Numbered from the stretch's first letter, positions 36,309 to 45,252 are shown. The stretch: 64,000 nt of DNA from Albidovulum sediminis (GCF_025380365.1 NZ_JAOCQF010000001.1:1848245-1912244); one strand, 5' to 3'. Numbers and translations: made by a program. Notes: generated by a model not told the origin, from the sequence alone.

Positions 36309-38261
36309 ATGAGCCAGATTTCCCTGACATTCCCCGATGGCAATACGCGCGACTACGCCAGGGGCGTGACCGCCGCCGAAGTGGCGCAGTCCATCGCCCC
36401 CTCGCTTGCCAAGGCCGCGATTTCCGCGTCCGTGGACGGCCGGCACTGGGACCTCCAGTGGCCGATCGAGCGCGACGCCGCGATCGCCATCCACACGATG
36501 AAGGATGACGCGCAGGCGCTCGAACTGATCCGACACGACTTTGCCCATGTGATGGCGCGGGCGGTGCAGAAGCTCTGGCCCGAGGTCAAGGTCACCATCG
36601 GCCCGGTGATCGAGAACGGCTGGTATTACGACTTCGACCGCGACGAGCCCTTTACGCCGGAAGACCTCGGCGCGATCGAGCGCGAGATGAAGGCGATCAT
36701 CAACGAACGAGACCCGGTCCGGACCGAGGTCTGGGACCGCTCGCGCGCGATCGAGCACTACATCCGCAAGAACGAACCCTTCAAGGTCGAACTGATCGAG
36801 GCGATCCCCGGCGACGAGCCGCTGCGCATGTACTGGCACGGCCACTGGCAGGACCTGTGCCGCGGCCCGCACCTGCAGCACACCGGCCAGCTTCCCGCCG
36901 ATGCCTTCAAGCTGATGTCGGTCGCGGGCGCCTACTGGCGCGGGGACCACACGAAAAAGCAGCTTCAGCGCATCTATGGCGTCGCCTTCAAAAACCGCGA
37001 CGACCTCAAGGCCCATCTGACCATGCTGGAAGAGGCCGCCAAACGCGACCACCGCAAGCTCGGGCGCGAGATGGAGCTTTTCCACCTCCAGGAAGAAGCC
37101 CCCGGCATGGTCTTCTGGCACCCGAACGGCTGGACGATCTACCGCACGCTCGAGGATTACATGCGCCGGCGGCTGCGCCGCGCCGGCTACAAGGAAATCA
37201 AGACCCCCCAGGTCGTCGACCGCATCCTCTGGGAACGTTCCGGCCACTGGGAGGCCTACCGCGAGAACATGTTCATCGTCGAGGTGGACGAGGAAGGGGC
37301 GAAGGAAAAGCGCATCAACGCGCTGAAGCCGATGAACTGCCCCTGCCATGTGCAGGTCTACAACCAGGGCCTCAAGTCCTACCGCGACCTGCCGCTGCGT
37401 CTCGCCGAGTTCGGATCGTGCCACCGTTACGAATCCTCGGGGAGCATGCACGGCCTCATGCGGGTGCGCGGCTTCACCCAGGACGACGCCCACATCTTCT
37501 GCACCGAGGACCAGATCGAGCAGGAATGCGCGGCCTTCATCGGCCTTCTCTCCTCGATTTATCGCGATCTCGGCTTCACCAAGTTCGACGTGAAGCTCTC
37601 GACCCGCCCCGACGTGCGCGTGGGCAGCGACGAGATCTGGGACAAGGCGGAATCGGCGCTGGAAAACGCCGTCCGCAAGGTCACCAACGACTACCAGATC
37701 GACCCCGGCGAGGGCGCCTTCTACGGCCCGAAGCTCGACTTCAAGCTGACCGACGCGATCGGGCGGGAATGGCAGTGCGGCACCTTCCAGGCCGACTTCA
37801 ACCTGCCCGTCCGGCTTGGCGCCGAATATGTGGGCGAGGACGGGGCCAAGCATCGCCCGGTCATGCTGCACCGCGCGATTCTGGGCTCGTTCGAGCGTTT
37901 CATCGGCATCCTGATCGAGAACTACGCCGGCCGGATGCCCTTCTGGCTTGCCCCCCGGCAGGTGGTTGTCGCCTCGATCGTGTCGGACGCCGACGACTAC
38001 GTGAACGAGGTGGTCGCGAAACTGCGCGACGCCGGTCTGCGTGCCGAACCCGACACGCGCAACGAGAAGATCAACTACAAGGTGCGCGAGCATTCGGTGG
38101 GCAAGGTGCCGGTGATCCTCGCCATTGGCATGAAGGAAGTGGCGGAGCGGACTGTTTCAATCCGCCGGCTGGGCGAGACCCGGACCGATACGCTGCCGCT
38201 GGACGAGGCGACCGCGCAACTGGTCGGTGAATCCACGCCTCCGGACCTGGCAAGTGACTGA
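36309..38261 (+). CDS. thrS: Threonine--tRNA ligase
   Basis: Charges tRNA-Thr. The 650-residue protein has the N-terminal TGS domain (about 1-62), the editing SAD domain with [10 protein letters not shown], the class II catalytic core with the zinc cysteine in [11 protein letters not shown], motif 2 [22 protein letters not shown], motif 3 [16 protein letters not shown], and the anticodon-binding domain at the C-terminus. All are intact. A GC hairpin at 38270-38299 follows the stop. No T-box was seen, as expected for proteobacteria. Confidence 0.97.
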   Translation: MSQISLTFPDGNTRDYARGVTAAEVAQSIAPSLAKAAISASVDGRHWDLQWPIERDAAIAIHTMKDDAQALELIRHDFAHVMARAVQKLWPEVKVTIGPVIENGWYYDFDRDEPFTPEDLGAIEREMKAIINERDPVRTEVWDRSRAIEHYIRKNEPFKVELIEAIPGDEPLRMYWHGHWQDLCRGPHLQHTGQLPADAFKLMSVAGAYWRGDHTKKQLQRIYGVAFKNRDDLKAHLTMLEEAAKRDHRKLGREMELFHLQEEAPGMVFWHPNGWTIYRTLEDYMRRRLRRAGYKEIKTPQVVDRILWERSGHWEAYRENMFIVEVDEEGAKEKRINALKPMNCPCHVQVYNQGLKSYRDLPLRLAEFGSCHRYESSGSMHGLMRVRGFTQDDAHIFCTEDQIEQECAAFIGLLSSIYRDLGFTKFDVKLSTRPDVRVGSDEIWDKAESALENAVRKVTNDYQIDPGEGAFYGPKLDFKLTDAIGREWQCGTFQADFNLPVRLGAEYVGEDGAKHRPVMLHRAILGSFERFIGILIENYAGRMPFWLAPRQVVVASIVSDADDYVNEVVAKLRDAGLRAEPDTRNEKINYKVREHSVGKVPVILAIGMKEVAERTVSIRRLGETRTDTLPLDEATAQLVGESTPPDLASD

Positions 38262-38269
38262 AAGAAAGG

Positions 38270-38299
38270 GGAACGGCACCGGAAATCCGGCGCCGTTCC
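38270..38299 (+). terminator. Stem-loop after thrS
   Basis: A 13-bp stem (38270-38282 with 38287-38299) with one G-T pair and an AAAT loop, nine bases past the thrS stop. It lacks a following U-tract, so it may act with Rho or protect the 3' end. Confidence 0.6.
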
Positions 38300-38452
38300 G
38301 TGACCCGCGCCGCAATCCGTCCCTTCGCGGATTGTTACGGCCGCTCACAGCGGCGTGGCCCACGGCTTCGTGACTTTCCAGTGACGCAAGCGGCTGGCTA
38401 GAACAGTGCTGTCGATACCAAACGACGCCAACCATTCTCAAAAGGATTGACC

Positions 38453-38746
38453 ATGTCGCACTCCATGAAGACCCTTGCCATCGCAAGCTCGCTGGCCGCC
38501 GCGCTCACCGCGCATTTCGCGGCCCCGGCTGCTGCCCAGGAAAACGAAAAGTGCTTCGGTGTCTCGCTGGCCGGTCAGAACGACTGCGCCGCTGGCCCGG
38601 GCACGACCTGCGCCGGCACGTCGAAGGTCGACTACCAGGGCAACGCCTGGAAGATGGTGCCCGCCGGCACCTGCACCACGATGGAACTGCCGGACGGCCG
38701 CATGGGCTCGCTCGAGGCGCTTGATCGCGACCTGCCGCAGGGCTGA
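38453..38746 (+). CDS. bufA1: Bufferin-type precursor peptide (DUF2282)
   Basis: A 97-residue precursor with a Sec signal peptide of about 28 residues and a small secreted core. The core carries four cysteines (C34, C45, C53, C74) in the DUF2282 pattern: [23 protein letters not shown], then [15 protein letters not shown]. In bufferins these cysteines are modified by a DUF692 (MNIO) enzyme, described as yielding thiooxazole-type groups that bind copper; the peptides help cells cope with metal stress. The next genes are the enzyme, its DUF2063 partner and a DoxX protein, the standard set. The ATG is chosen with AAAGGA upstream; the TTG at 38447 is less likely. Confidence 0.88.
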   Translation: MSHSMKTLAIASSLAAALTAHFAAPAAAQENEKCFGVSLAGQNDCAAGPGTTCAGTSKVDYQGNAWKMVPAGTCTTMELPDGRMGSLEALDRDLPQG

Positions 38747-38757
38747 TGATCCCTTCG

Positions 38758-38780
38758 TCCCCCCGCGGATCGCGGGGGGA
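38758..38780 (+). promoter_or_regulatory. Intercistronic perfect hairpin between bufA1 and bufB1
   Basis: A perfect 10-bp stem (38758-38767 with 38771-38780) with a GAT loop, in the 57-base gap between precursor and enzyme. It has no U-tract. Such a hairpin can stabilise the upstream part of a message and lower the expression of the downstream enzyme relative to the peptide. Confidence 0.6.
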
Positions 38781-38803
38781 CATCCTGACCGATAGGCGCT
38801 GCA

Positions 38804-39658
38804 ATGCTTGACCGTTCCGCCAGCCAAGGTTTGCCGCCCTTGCCGGGCGTCGGCTACAAGGCCCAGCACTTTTCCAACATCATGGATGGCGCAGGCCCGG
38901 TCGCATGGCTGGAAATCCATGCAGAAAACTACATGGGCGATGGCGGCCGCCCACTGGCGCAGTTGCGCCACCTGGCAGAGCGATTCCCGATTTCCGTGCA
39001 CGGCGTGGGCCTGTCGATCGGCGGCGAAGGCCGTCTTGACCGCAGCCACCTGTCGCGGCTGAAACACCTTGTCGGCTGGCTCGACCCTGCAAGCTTTTCC
39101 GAACACCTGGCCTGGTCGACCCACGGGGCGGAGTTCCTCAACGATCTTCTTCCGCTGCCCTACACCGAACGGACGCTTGCCCGCGTCATCGACCACATCG
39201 ACGAGGTGCAGGAAACCGTCGGCTGCCGGATGCTGCTGGAAAACCCGTCCGTCTACGTCTCGTTCGCCGAGACTAACCTTGGCGAGATCGAGTTCCTCAC
39301 CGAAATCGCGCGCCGCACCGGATGCGGGCTCCTGCTGGATGTGAACAACGTCTTCGTTTCCTGCACCAACCGGCGGACCGACCCGCAGGACTACATCGAC
39401 AGCTTCCCGCACCGGCTTGTCGGCGAGATTCACCTTGGCGGCCATGACGAGGACAGCGACGACACCGGGCAGCCGCTCCTGATCGACGCGCATGGGTCGG
39501 CCGTCGTCGATCCCGTCTGGCAACTCTATGCCCGCGCGATCGCGGTGGGCGGTGCGAAGCCCACGCTGATCGAATGGGATAACGACGTGCCCGAATGGCC
39601 GGTCCTGGCTGCGGAGGCTGCCCGCGCGGCCCGCATTCTCGACAGGGTCCCGGCATGA
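38804..39658 (+). CDS. bufB1: MNIO-family (DUF692) peptide-modifying iron enzyme
   Basis: A 284-residue TIM-barrel enzyme of the multinuclear non-heme iron oxidative family, related to MbnB of methanobactin synthesis. Likely iron ligands and active-site residues visible are H66 (SVHGVG), E100/H101 (SEHLAW), E146/N147 (LENPS), D179/N181 (LLDVNN), H210 and H214 (EIHLGGH), D228/H230 (IDAHG) and E257/D259 (IEWDND). In bufferin operons this enzyme modifies the cysteines of the precursor. It follows the precursor after a hairpin and overlaps the DUF2063 gene by four bases, as in other bufABC operons. Confidence 0.9.
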   Translation: MLDRSASQGLPPLPGVGYKAQHFSNIMDGAGPVAWLEIHAENYMGDGGRPLAQLRHLAERFPISVHGVGLSIGGEGRLDRSHLSRLKHLVGWLDPASFSEHLAWSTHGAEFLNDLLPLPYTERTLARVIDHIDEVQETVGCRMLLENPSVYVSFAETNLGEIEFLTEIARRTGCGLLLDVNNVFVSCTNRRTDPQDYIDSFPHRLVGEIHLGGHDEDSDDTGQPLLIDAHGSAVVDPVWQLYARAIAVGGAKPTLIEWDNDVPEWPVLAAEAARAARILDRVPA

Positions 39659-40383
39659 GCCAGGGCGATTTTCGCGCCGCCTTGCTGGACCCGGACCTGC
39701 CGGTTCCGGCCGGCATCACCGACCCGGAGGGTCGGCCGGCGCCCAGGCGCTTCAACGTCTACCGCAACAACGTCACCGTCTCCCTCACCGAGGCGCTGCG
39801 CCAGGCCTTTCCGGTCGTTCGCGCGCTTGTCGGCGAAGACTTCTTCACCGCCATGGCACGGGTGCATCTGCGCGCCCATCCCCCGCGCTCCCCGCTCCTG
39901 ATGCTCTACGGCGAGGATATGCCGGCGTTCCTCGAGGCGTTCGAACCCGTTCGCCACCTTGGCTACCTGCCCGATGTGGCGCGGCTGGAACTGGCGCTGC
40001 GCCGCTCCTATCACGCCGCCGATGCCGACCCGGTCCGTCCCGAGGCGCTTCAGTCGCTTCCTCCCGAGCGGTTTCTGGCCAGCCGCATCGCCTTCGCACC
40101 CGCTGCGCGGCTCTTGCGGTCGCGCTGGCCGGTGGCGACCATCTGGGCGGCCAACACCCGCGGCGGGCCACAACCCCGGGCTGCGGTGGCCGAGGATGTG
40201 CTGATCACGAGGGCCGGATACGACCCGGAACCCGCCCTTCTGCCAGCCGGGGCGGGGCCTTTCATCGCCGCGCTCATGAATGGCGAAAACCTGTCCGAGG
40301 CGCTTGAAAAGGCGCCGGAATTCGATCTGACCGCGACGCTCGGAATCCTGATTTCCGGCGGCGCCATCACTGGAATATCCTGA
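39655..40383 (+). CDS. bufC1: DUF2063 partner protein of the MNIO enzyme
   Basis: A 242-residue protein with the DUF2063 signature near the N-terminus (RRFNVYRNNVTVSLTEALRQAFPVVRALVG, abbreviated) and a helical remainder. DUF2063 members are coded next to DUF692 enzymes and act as partners that bring the precursor to the enzyme; the annotation putative DNA-binding is a fold-based guess. ATGA overlap with bufB1 supports a stable complex. No nucleic-acid-binding surface is evident to me. Confidence 0.85.
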   Translation: MSQGDFRAALLDPDLPVPAGITDPEGRPAPRRFNVYRNNVTVSLTEALRQAFPVVRALVGEDFFTAMARVHLRAHPPRSPLLMLYGEDMPAFLEAFEPVRHLGYLPDVARLELALRRSYHAADADPVRPEALQSLPPERFLASRIAFAPAARLLRSRWPVATIWAANTRGGPQPRAAVAEDVLITRAGYDPEPALLPAGAGPFIAALMNGENLSEALEKAPEFDLTATLGILISGGAITGIS

Positions 40384-40394
40384 GGAGTCTCCCC

Positions 40395-40949
40395 ATGAAC
40401 GCCCTTCTGGCCGCCTACGACGGCTTGACCCTTCGTCTTTCCCGCCTGTCCTCGGGCGCGCTGCCGACGCTGGCGCGTCTTGGCTTTGCCGGTGTGCTTC
40501 TCGTCTACTTCTGGAACTCGGCGCGCACCAAGCTGGGGGAGGGCATCTTCGGCTTCCTCTCCCCTTCGCCCAGTGCCTACATCCAGATCTTTCCGAAGGC
40601 GGCCGAAGCGGCGGGCTACGACGTAAGCCAGTTCGGGCTGTTCCACTATGCCGTGGTGGTGGCTGGTACGCTCGCCGAGGTGATCCTGCCGGCACTGATC
40701 ATCTTCGGGTTGTTCACCCGGCTTGCCGCGCTGGGAATGACCGGATTCGTGGTCGTCCAGAGCCTGACCGACGTCTACGGCCATGGTGTCGGCGGCGACG
40801 ACCTCGGCCGCTGGTTCGACGCGGCGTCGGACGCGCTCATCTTCGACCAGCGCGCCCTCTGGGTGCTGCTGTTCGCCGTCCTCTTCTTCCAGGGCGCGGG
40901 GCCGCTGTCGCTTGACCGGTGGCTCAGCCGCCGCCGTGGCGGGGCATGA
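40395..40949 (+). CDS. DoxX-family membrane protein of the bufferin operon
   Basis: A 184-residue inner-membrane protein with four predicted helices (about 22-42, 82-105, 108-125, 148-170) and DoxX character (LARLGFAGVLLVYFW, LAEVILPALIIFGLFTRLAALG). DoxX proteins often accompany bufABC. Their role may be in redox supply, membrane anchoring or export, but is not established. It starts 11 bases after the DUF2063 stop and ends the operon. The spacer that follows up to cspA holds no gene. Confidence 0.85.
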   Translation: MNALLAAYDGLTLRLSRLSSGALPTLARLGFAGVLLVYFWNSARTKLGEGIFGFLSPSPSAYIQIFPKAAEAAGYDVSQFGLFHYAVVVAGTLAEVILPALIIFGLFTRLAALGMTGFVVVQSLTDVYGHGVGGDDLGRWFDAASDALIFDQRALWVLLFAVLFFQGAGPLSLDRWLSRRRGGA

Positions 40950-41125
40950 CACTGGCGCTCTGTTCAAAATTCTTGATTTTTTGTGGAAATCGCTCATCCT
41001 TCGGGTCGCGTGACTGCAGACTTTCTACCGCTCCCTCGTTTCGGGGCAGCCGGACTGAGTGAAAGACCTGGCTGCACGATCCGGCCGCAATCTCGCGGGC
41101 GGAGAACACAACAGGGAGTTAACGG

Positions 41126-41332
41126 ATGGCCACCGGCACCGTGAAATGGTTCAACACGACGAAGGGCTATGGCTTCATCGCCCCCGACGATGGCGGGAAG
41201 GACATCTTCGTCCACATCTCCGCGGTCGAGCGGGCGGGGCTGAAGTCGCTGAACGACAACCAGAAGGTTTCCTACGAGCTTCAGTCGGGCCGCGACGGAC
41301 GGTCCTCGGCGTCGGACCTCAAACTGATCTGA
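41126..41332 (+). CDS. cspA: Cold-shock protein, CspA family
   Basis: A 68-residue single-stranded nucleic-acid-binding protein. RNP1 is KGYGFI and RNP2 is DIFVHISAV, both intact, and the KWFN start is typical. Family members act as RNA chaperones or transcription antiterminators. The 176-base gap upstream probably includes a long 5' leader, a usual feature of csp genes, but no specific cold-box was identified. A strong terminator follows. Confidence 0.95.
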   Translation: MATGTVKWFNTTKGYGFIAPDDGGKDIFVHISAVERAGLKSLNDNQKVSYELQSGRDGRSSASDLKLI

Positions 41333-41353
41333 GGCGCGCGAACGCCCTTGCGA

Positions 41354-41378
41354 CGGCCCGCACCCCGCGGGCCGTTTT
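41354..41378 (+). terminator. Intrinsic terminator of cspA
   Basis: An 8-bp perfect stem (41354-41361 with 41367-41374) with a CCCC-containing loop, followed by TTTT (41375-41378). It lies 21 bases past the cspA stop and touches the 3' end of the convergent gene. Confidence 0.8.
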
Positions 41379-41704
41379 CATTTGAGCACCCGCGCCCTGA
41401 CCGCGTCCGTCCAGCCAAGGATCAGCGCCCCGTCCACGTCGATCACCGGTCGCTTCATCAGCGTCGGATGCGCGGCCAGAAGGGCGGCGGGGCCAGCCGC
41501 GCGGGCGGTGTCGTCAAGCCCGCGCCAGGTGGTCGAGGCACGGTTGACAAGGCCATCGCCGAGGGCGGCAAGGAAGCGGGAAATATCTGCCGTATCAAGG
41601 GGTTCCGAACGAACGTCGCGGAAGGTGACGGGCCGGCCGGCGGCCGCTATTTCCTTCATCGCCTCGCGGCAGGTGTCGCAGGTGGGGATGCCGTAAAGGA
41701 TCAT
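41378..41704 (-). CDS. Arsenate-reductase-like (ArsC/Spx/YffB family) protein
   Basis: A 108-residue thioredoxin-fold protein with the CDTC motif at the N-terminus (YGIPTCDTCREA) and the RPV segment (LMKRPVIDVDGALILGW) that binds thiol partners. The branch with CxxC and no ArsC arginine cluster resembles YffB, a glutathione-dependent thiol reductase of unknown role. Arsenate reduction is possible but no ars operon is near. The start ATG at 41704 removes an unsupported 51-residue lead. Confidence 0.88.
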   Translation of the reverse strand: MILYGIPTCDTCREAMKEIAAAGRPVTFRDVRSEPLDTADISRFLAALGDGLVNRASTTWRGLDDTARAAGPAALLAAHPTLMKRPVIDVDGALILGWTDAVRARVLK

Positions 41705-41872
41705 GCGCAGGCTTTCGTCGTCATGGCGACGGCCATAGCAGCCGCCCCCCGGCCCGGCAAGCGCCGCCGAGCCGCAGCCTTTGTTCACGATCCCGTGATC
41801 GCGTGATCCGGACGGTCGCCCCGCCCGTAATCCACCTGTCGGACACAACGACGACATCCATAGGGGGTAGAC

Positions 41873-42136
41873 ATGAAGACGACATTCACGATCCTGACCG
41901 CGGGCCTTCTGGCCGTTGCCGCGCCGGCTTTCGCCGACAGCAACAAGGACGCGGCGCAGAACATGGCGGCGGCGCTGAAGGGCGGCGGCGGGGGCAACAA
42001 CTCCCCGATCAAGGACGCGCTGGGGCTCGAGGGCAATGGCGGCGTGGCCAGCTATGTCTCGGGCGGCGGCAATGGCGGCTGGGGCAACGTCGGCAGCGGT
42101 CTGGTGGGCGACCAGGTTTCCAAGCGCAACAAGTAA
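41873..42136 (+). CDS. Small glycine-rich exported protein
   Basis: An 87-residue protein with a Sec signal peptide (about 1-22, ending AFADS) and a low-complexity Gly/Asn-rich mature part (KGGGGGNN, SGGGNGGWGNVGSG). No family is recognised. It has its own ribosome-binding site (AGGGGG) and a perfect intrinsic terminator, so it is a single-gene unit and likely well expressed. Such small Gly-rich periplasmic proteins are sometimes surface or matrix components; that is a guess. Confidence 0.7.
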   Translation: MKTTFTILTAGLLAVAAPAFADSNKDAAQNMAAALKGGGGGNNSPIKDALGLEGNGGVASYVSGGGNGGWGNVGSGLVGDQVSKRNK

Positions 42137-42154
42137 GGGCCCCTGCCCCGACGC

Positions 42155-42184
42155 GGCCCCGCCACCACCCGGCGGGGCCTTTTT
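42155..42184 (+). terminator. Intrinsic terminator after the glycine-rich protein gene
   Basis: A perfect 9-bp stem (42155-42163 with 42171-42179) with an ACCACCC loop, then TTTTT (42180-42184). It is a strong Rho-independent site, 18 bases past the stop. Confidence 0.88.
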
Positions 42185-42192
42185 CCTGCGCC

Positions 42193-42336
42193 TCAGAACT
42201 CCTCCTCGACGATCCGGTATTCCCCGTCGCGGAGAATCTTCATCACGCCCCGGTCCTTGCGGTAATCGTCGGCCAGACGCTCACACCCTGTGAGGACCAG
42301 GACGGCAAGGGGGAGGAGGGCGGCGAGGGTGCGCAT
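42193..42336 (-). CDS. Small lipoprotein
   Basis: A 47-residue protein with a classical lipoprotein signal (MRTLAALLPLAVLVLTGCER): basic start, hydrophobic stretch and the LTGC lipobox with C18 to be acylated. The mature part is 30 residues, strongly charged (RLADDYRKDRGVMKILRDGEY...). No family is recognised. It lies 50 bases downstream of thyX on the same strand, may be read from the same message, and converges on the terminator at 42155. Too short for many gene callers, but the lipobox is persuasive. Confidence 0.65.
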   Translation of the reverse strand: MRTLAALLPLAVLVLTGCERLADDYRKDRGVMKILRDGEYRIVEEEF

Positions 42337-42386
42337 TTCGGTAACCTCGTTGGAAACATCCACTGCCGGACGAGCGGAGCCAGGCC

Positions 42387-43292
42387 TCACCCCCAGACCC
42401 CCTCGAACTCCCGCCACTCGCCCTTGCTCATGCCGGAGGTTTCCTGCGTCACGACCTCTCCCGCCAGGCGACGTTTCAGCACCTCGATCGCCTTGCCCGA
42501 CAGCGTCGCGCCACCAAGCCGGTAATCCTCGAAGGCGCCGTAGGCGAGCGGCACCCAGTCCTTGACGATCTGGCACATCACCTCGGCATAGGCCCTGATC
42601 TCGTACTGGGCGTGCGCGTCGGCGCGCAGGCGCAGGAAGTGGAAGAGGTTGTGCAGGTCCACCTTCCAGTACCATTGCGTGTAGACGTTGGCGGGCAGGT
42701 TCATGCGGGCCAGTTCGCGCGCGAGGCCCTTTTGCCCCTCCTGGCTCAGCATCCCCTCGTAGTGGTCGTAGGCGCGCATCGCATCCTCGCGCAGGATGTC
42801 GAGGACGCGCGCTGCCTCCTCCCCCTCCAGCAGTTCGCCGCGGCCCTGGTTGTTGACGGTCGACTGCGCGGCCAGGTGTTCCGGCGCGGGAATGTAGAAT
42901 TCCCGGTCGAGGATGGAGTAGCGGGCGGAGTATTCGTTCACGTTGGCGGTGCGGTGGCGGATCCACTGGCGGGCGACGAAAACCGGCAGCTTGACGTGGA
43001 ACTTGACCTCGCACATCTCGAACGGGGTGGAGTGCCAGTGCCGCATCAGGTAGCGGATCAGGCCTTCGTCGTTCGAAACCGCCTTGGTGCCGCGCCCGTA
43101 GGAGACGCGGGCGGCCTGGGTGATGGCGGCATCGTCGCCCATGTAGTCGATGACGCGGACCAGCCCGTGGTCGAGCACCGGATGGGCGAGGTAGAGGCGC
43201 CGCTCCATCCCTTCCGACACGGCGCGCAGCGTGGGGCGCGTCTGGCTGCGGGCCTCGGCGATCTCGGCTTCCTGTTCGGGGGTGAGGGTCAT
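42387..43292 (-). CDS. thyX: FAD-dependent thymidylate synthase
   Basis: Makes dTMP from dUMP with methylene-tetrahydrofolate and NAD(P)H via FAD. The 301-residue protein has the ThyX motif [15 protein letters not shown] with RHR at 112-114 and serine at 122, and the second conserved region [20 protein letters not shown]. Length is on the long side, as in other Rhodobacterales. The ATG at 43292 was taken because the upstream frame is not conserved. No thyA is in view. Confidence 0.96.
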   Translation of the reverse strand: MTLTPEQEAEIAEARSQTRPTLRAVSEGMERRLYLAHPVLDHGLVRVIDYMGDDAAITQAARVSYGRGTKAVSNDEGLIRYLMRHWHSTPFEMCEVKFHVKLPVFVARQWIRHRTANVNEYSARYSILDREFYIPAPEHLAAQSTVNNQGRGELLEGEEAARVLDILREDAMRAYDHYEGMLSQEGQKGLARELARMNLPANVYTQWYWKVDLHNLFHFLRLRADAHAQYEIRAYAEVMCQIVKDWVPLAYGAFEDYRLGGATLSGKAIEVLKRRLAGEVVTQETSGMSKGEWREFEGVWG

Positions 43293-43441
43293 GGGGTGCC
43301 TCCGCTTCTTCGAATCGAAGACCACCTTATATTGTTGTCCCCGCGCGGGACACCGCCACGGAATGTGTGCGACGATTTTTTCCCGATGGCTTGGCAATCG
43401 GGCGCGCGGTGCTAGTCTGGGGTCAGGAAAGGCAGGGAAAG

Positions 43442-43870
43442 ATGACGATCCGATATCTGCACACGATGGTCCGCGTGCTGGACCTTGAAAAGTCGATGGC
43501 GTTCTATGCGCTTCTCGGGCTGAAGGAGACGCGGCGCTGGGACAATGAGGGCGGGCGCTTCACCCTTGTCTTCATGGCGCCGCCGGGGCAGGAGGACTGC
43601 CCGGTGGAACTGACCTGGAACTGGGACGGCGACCCTGGCCTGCCGTCGGACAGCCGGCACTTCGGGCATCTCGCCTATGAGGTGGACGATATCCATGCCA
43701 CCTGCGCGCACCTGATGGCGAACGGGGTGACGATCAACCGGCCGCCGCGCGACGGGCGCATGGCCTTCGTCCGCTCGCCCGACAACATCTCGGTCGAGCT
43801 TTTGCAGAAGGGCGCGGCGAAGGCGCCGGCGGAACCTTGGGTCAGCATGGCAAACACCGGGCACTGGTAG
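43442..43870 (+). CDS. VOC-family protein, lactoylglutathione-lyase-like
   Basis: A 142-residue glyoxalase I-like protein. The segments [44 protein letters not shown] and VELLQKG contain the His and Glu metal ligands of GloA at the expected places (H in LHTM, E in VELT, H in HFGH, E in VELL). It could detoxify methylglyoxal with glutathione; gor is elsewhere in the window. The end overlaps the probable start of a DUF1194 gene. Confidence 0.9.
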   Translation: MTIRYLHTMVRVLDLEKSMAFYALLGLKETRRWDNEGGRFTLVFMAPPGQEDCPVELTWNWDGDPGLPSDSRHFGHLAYEVDDIHATCAHLMANGVTINRPPRDGRMAFVRSPDNISVELLQKGAAKAPAEPWVSMANTGHW

Positions 43871-44547
43871 CGGCGGCGGCGCTGGCGCTTTGGGCGGGGC
43901 CTGGCTGGGGTGCCTGCCGGTTGGCCCTTGCGCTCGGCTTCGACGTGTCGCGTTCGGTCGACGCCGAGGACTACGCGATCCAGAGCGACGGCATCCTCGC
44001 GGCCCTGGCTGCGCCTGAGATCGTCAAGGCGCTGCTGGGCTCGGATGACCATGTGGCGCTGGCGGTCTACGAATGGTCCGGGCAAGGGGCGCAAAGCCTG
44101 GTCGTCGGCTGGACTCCGGTCCGCAGCCAGGCCGACATTGACGGGATTTCGGCGCGGGTCGCCGCCCACACCCGGTCCGAGGACAAGCTGCCCACGGCAT
44201 TGGGCGAGGCGTTGGACTTCGGCGCCGATCTTCTGGACCAAGCGGGGGAGTGCGCGGCGAGCACGCTCGACATCTCGGGCGACGGGCGCAACAATGCCGG
44301 CGAGGGACCGGAGCGGGTGCGGGAGCGGCGCGGCCTGGACGGTATCCTCGTCAACGGGCTGGCGATCGGCGGGCATGAATCCGACATCGCCGTCTATTAC
44401 AGCCAGCGCCTGATCCATGGGCAGGGTGCCTTCGTCGAGGTAGCGCGGGTGCATGCGGATTTTCCCCGCGCCTTCCGGCGCAAGCTGGAACGAGAGTTGA
44501 CCGAACAGCTTCTGGGCAAGGTCGCGCCGGGGGGCGGGGCGGGATGA
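43837..44547 (+). CDS. Exported DUF1194 (vWA-like) protein, first of a tandem pair
   Basis: A protein of up to 236 residues with a signal peptide ([17 protein letters not shown]) and a DUF1194 domain resembling a von Willebrand A domain; the MIDAS-like DVSRSVD and TLDISGDGRNN segments are visible. The frame has no ATG at its start. A TTG at 43837, inside the VOC gene, is the only usable start I see, so translation by coupling to the VOC gene is possible. The ATGA overlap with the second DUF1194 gene makes a three-gene unit. Confidence 0.82.
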   Translation: MGQHGKHRALVAAAALALWAGPGWGACRLALALGFDVSRSVDAEDYAIQSDGILAALAAPEIVKALLGSDDHVALAVYEWSGQGAQSLVVGWTPVRSQADIDGISARVAAHTRSEDKLPTALGEALDFGADLLDQAGECAASTLDISGDGRNNAGEGPERVRERRGLDGILVNGLAIGGHESDIAVYYSQRLIHGQGAFVEVARVHADFPRAFRRKLERELTEQLLGKVAPGGGAG

Positions 44548-45233
44548 AGACGCTGGCAGCCTTGGTTGCGCTTCTGGCAACGCCCGCGGCGGCGGATTGC
44601 CGGCTGGCGCTGGCCCTTGGCCTTGACGTGTCCTCTTCGGTCGACGCGCAGGAATACGCGTTGCAGCGCGACGGGCTGGCTGCGGCGCTTCTGTCGCCCG
44701 AGGTCAAGCGCGCGCTTTTTTACACGCCGGACCAATGGGTTGCACTTGCAGTTTATGAATGGAGCGGCCGCTGGCAGCAGGCGCTGATCCTGGACTGGAC
44801 CGACCTTCGGGACGAGAGCCGCCTGACCGAGGCGGCCGAAAGGATCGCCGGGACCAGCCGCAGCTATCGCGACTACCCGACCGCGCTTGGCGCGGCGCTT
44901 GGCTTTGGCGCAGTCCTTCTGGACCGCGCCCCCGACTGCGAGCGCCGGACGCTCGACATATCGGGCGACGGGGTCAACAACGAGGCGTTCGCCCCCTCGG
45001 ACGCCTATCGCGCCTTTCCGTTCGGCGACACGGTGGTGAACGGGCTGGTCATCACCGGATCGGACCCCGAGGTGGCGGGGTTCTACCTGTCGCAGGTCTT
45101 GCGCGGACAAGGGGCCTTTCTGGAAAGGGCCGGCGACTTCAGCGACTTCGAGGCGGCGATGACGCGCAAGCTGGAACGAGAGATCGGCTTTGCCGTCATC
45201 GGGGCGATGTCACCACTGCCTCCGGACCGGTGA
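44544..45233 (+). CDS. Exported DUF1194 (vWA-like) protein, second of the pair
   Basis: A 229-residue paralogue of the preceding gene. Signal peptide (about 1-18, AAADC) and the vWA-like MIDAS DVSSSVDAQEY are followed by YPTALGAALGFGAVLLD, LDISGDGVNN and the C-terminal KLEREIGFAVIG. The two proteins align over their whole length, which points to tandem duplication. Function is unknown; vWA folds usually mediate metal-dependent protein contacts, so the pair may form a heterodimer in the periplasm. Confidence 0.88.
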   Translation: MKTLAALVALLATPAAADCRLALALGLDVSSSVDAQEYALQRDGLAAALLSPEVKRALFYTPDQWVALAVYEWSGRWQQALILDWTDLRDESRLTEAAERIAGTSRSYRDYPTALGAALGFGAVLLDRAPDCERRTLDISGDGVNNEAFAPSDAYRAFPFGDTVVNGLVITGSDPEVAGFYLSQVLRGQGAFLERAGDFSDFEAAMTRKLEREIGFAVIGAMSPLPPDR

Positions 45234-45252
45234 CCTGGCCCCGCGGTCACGC

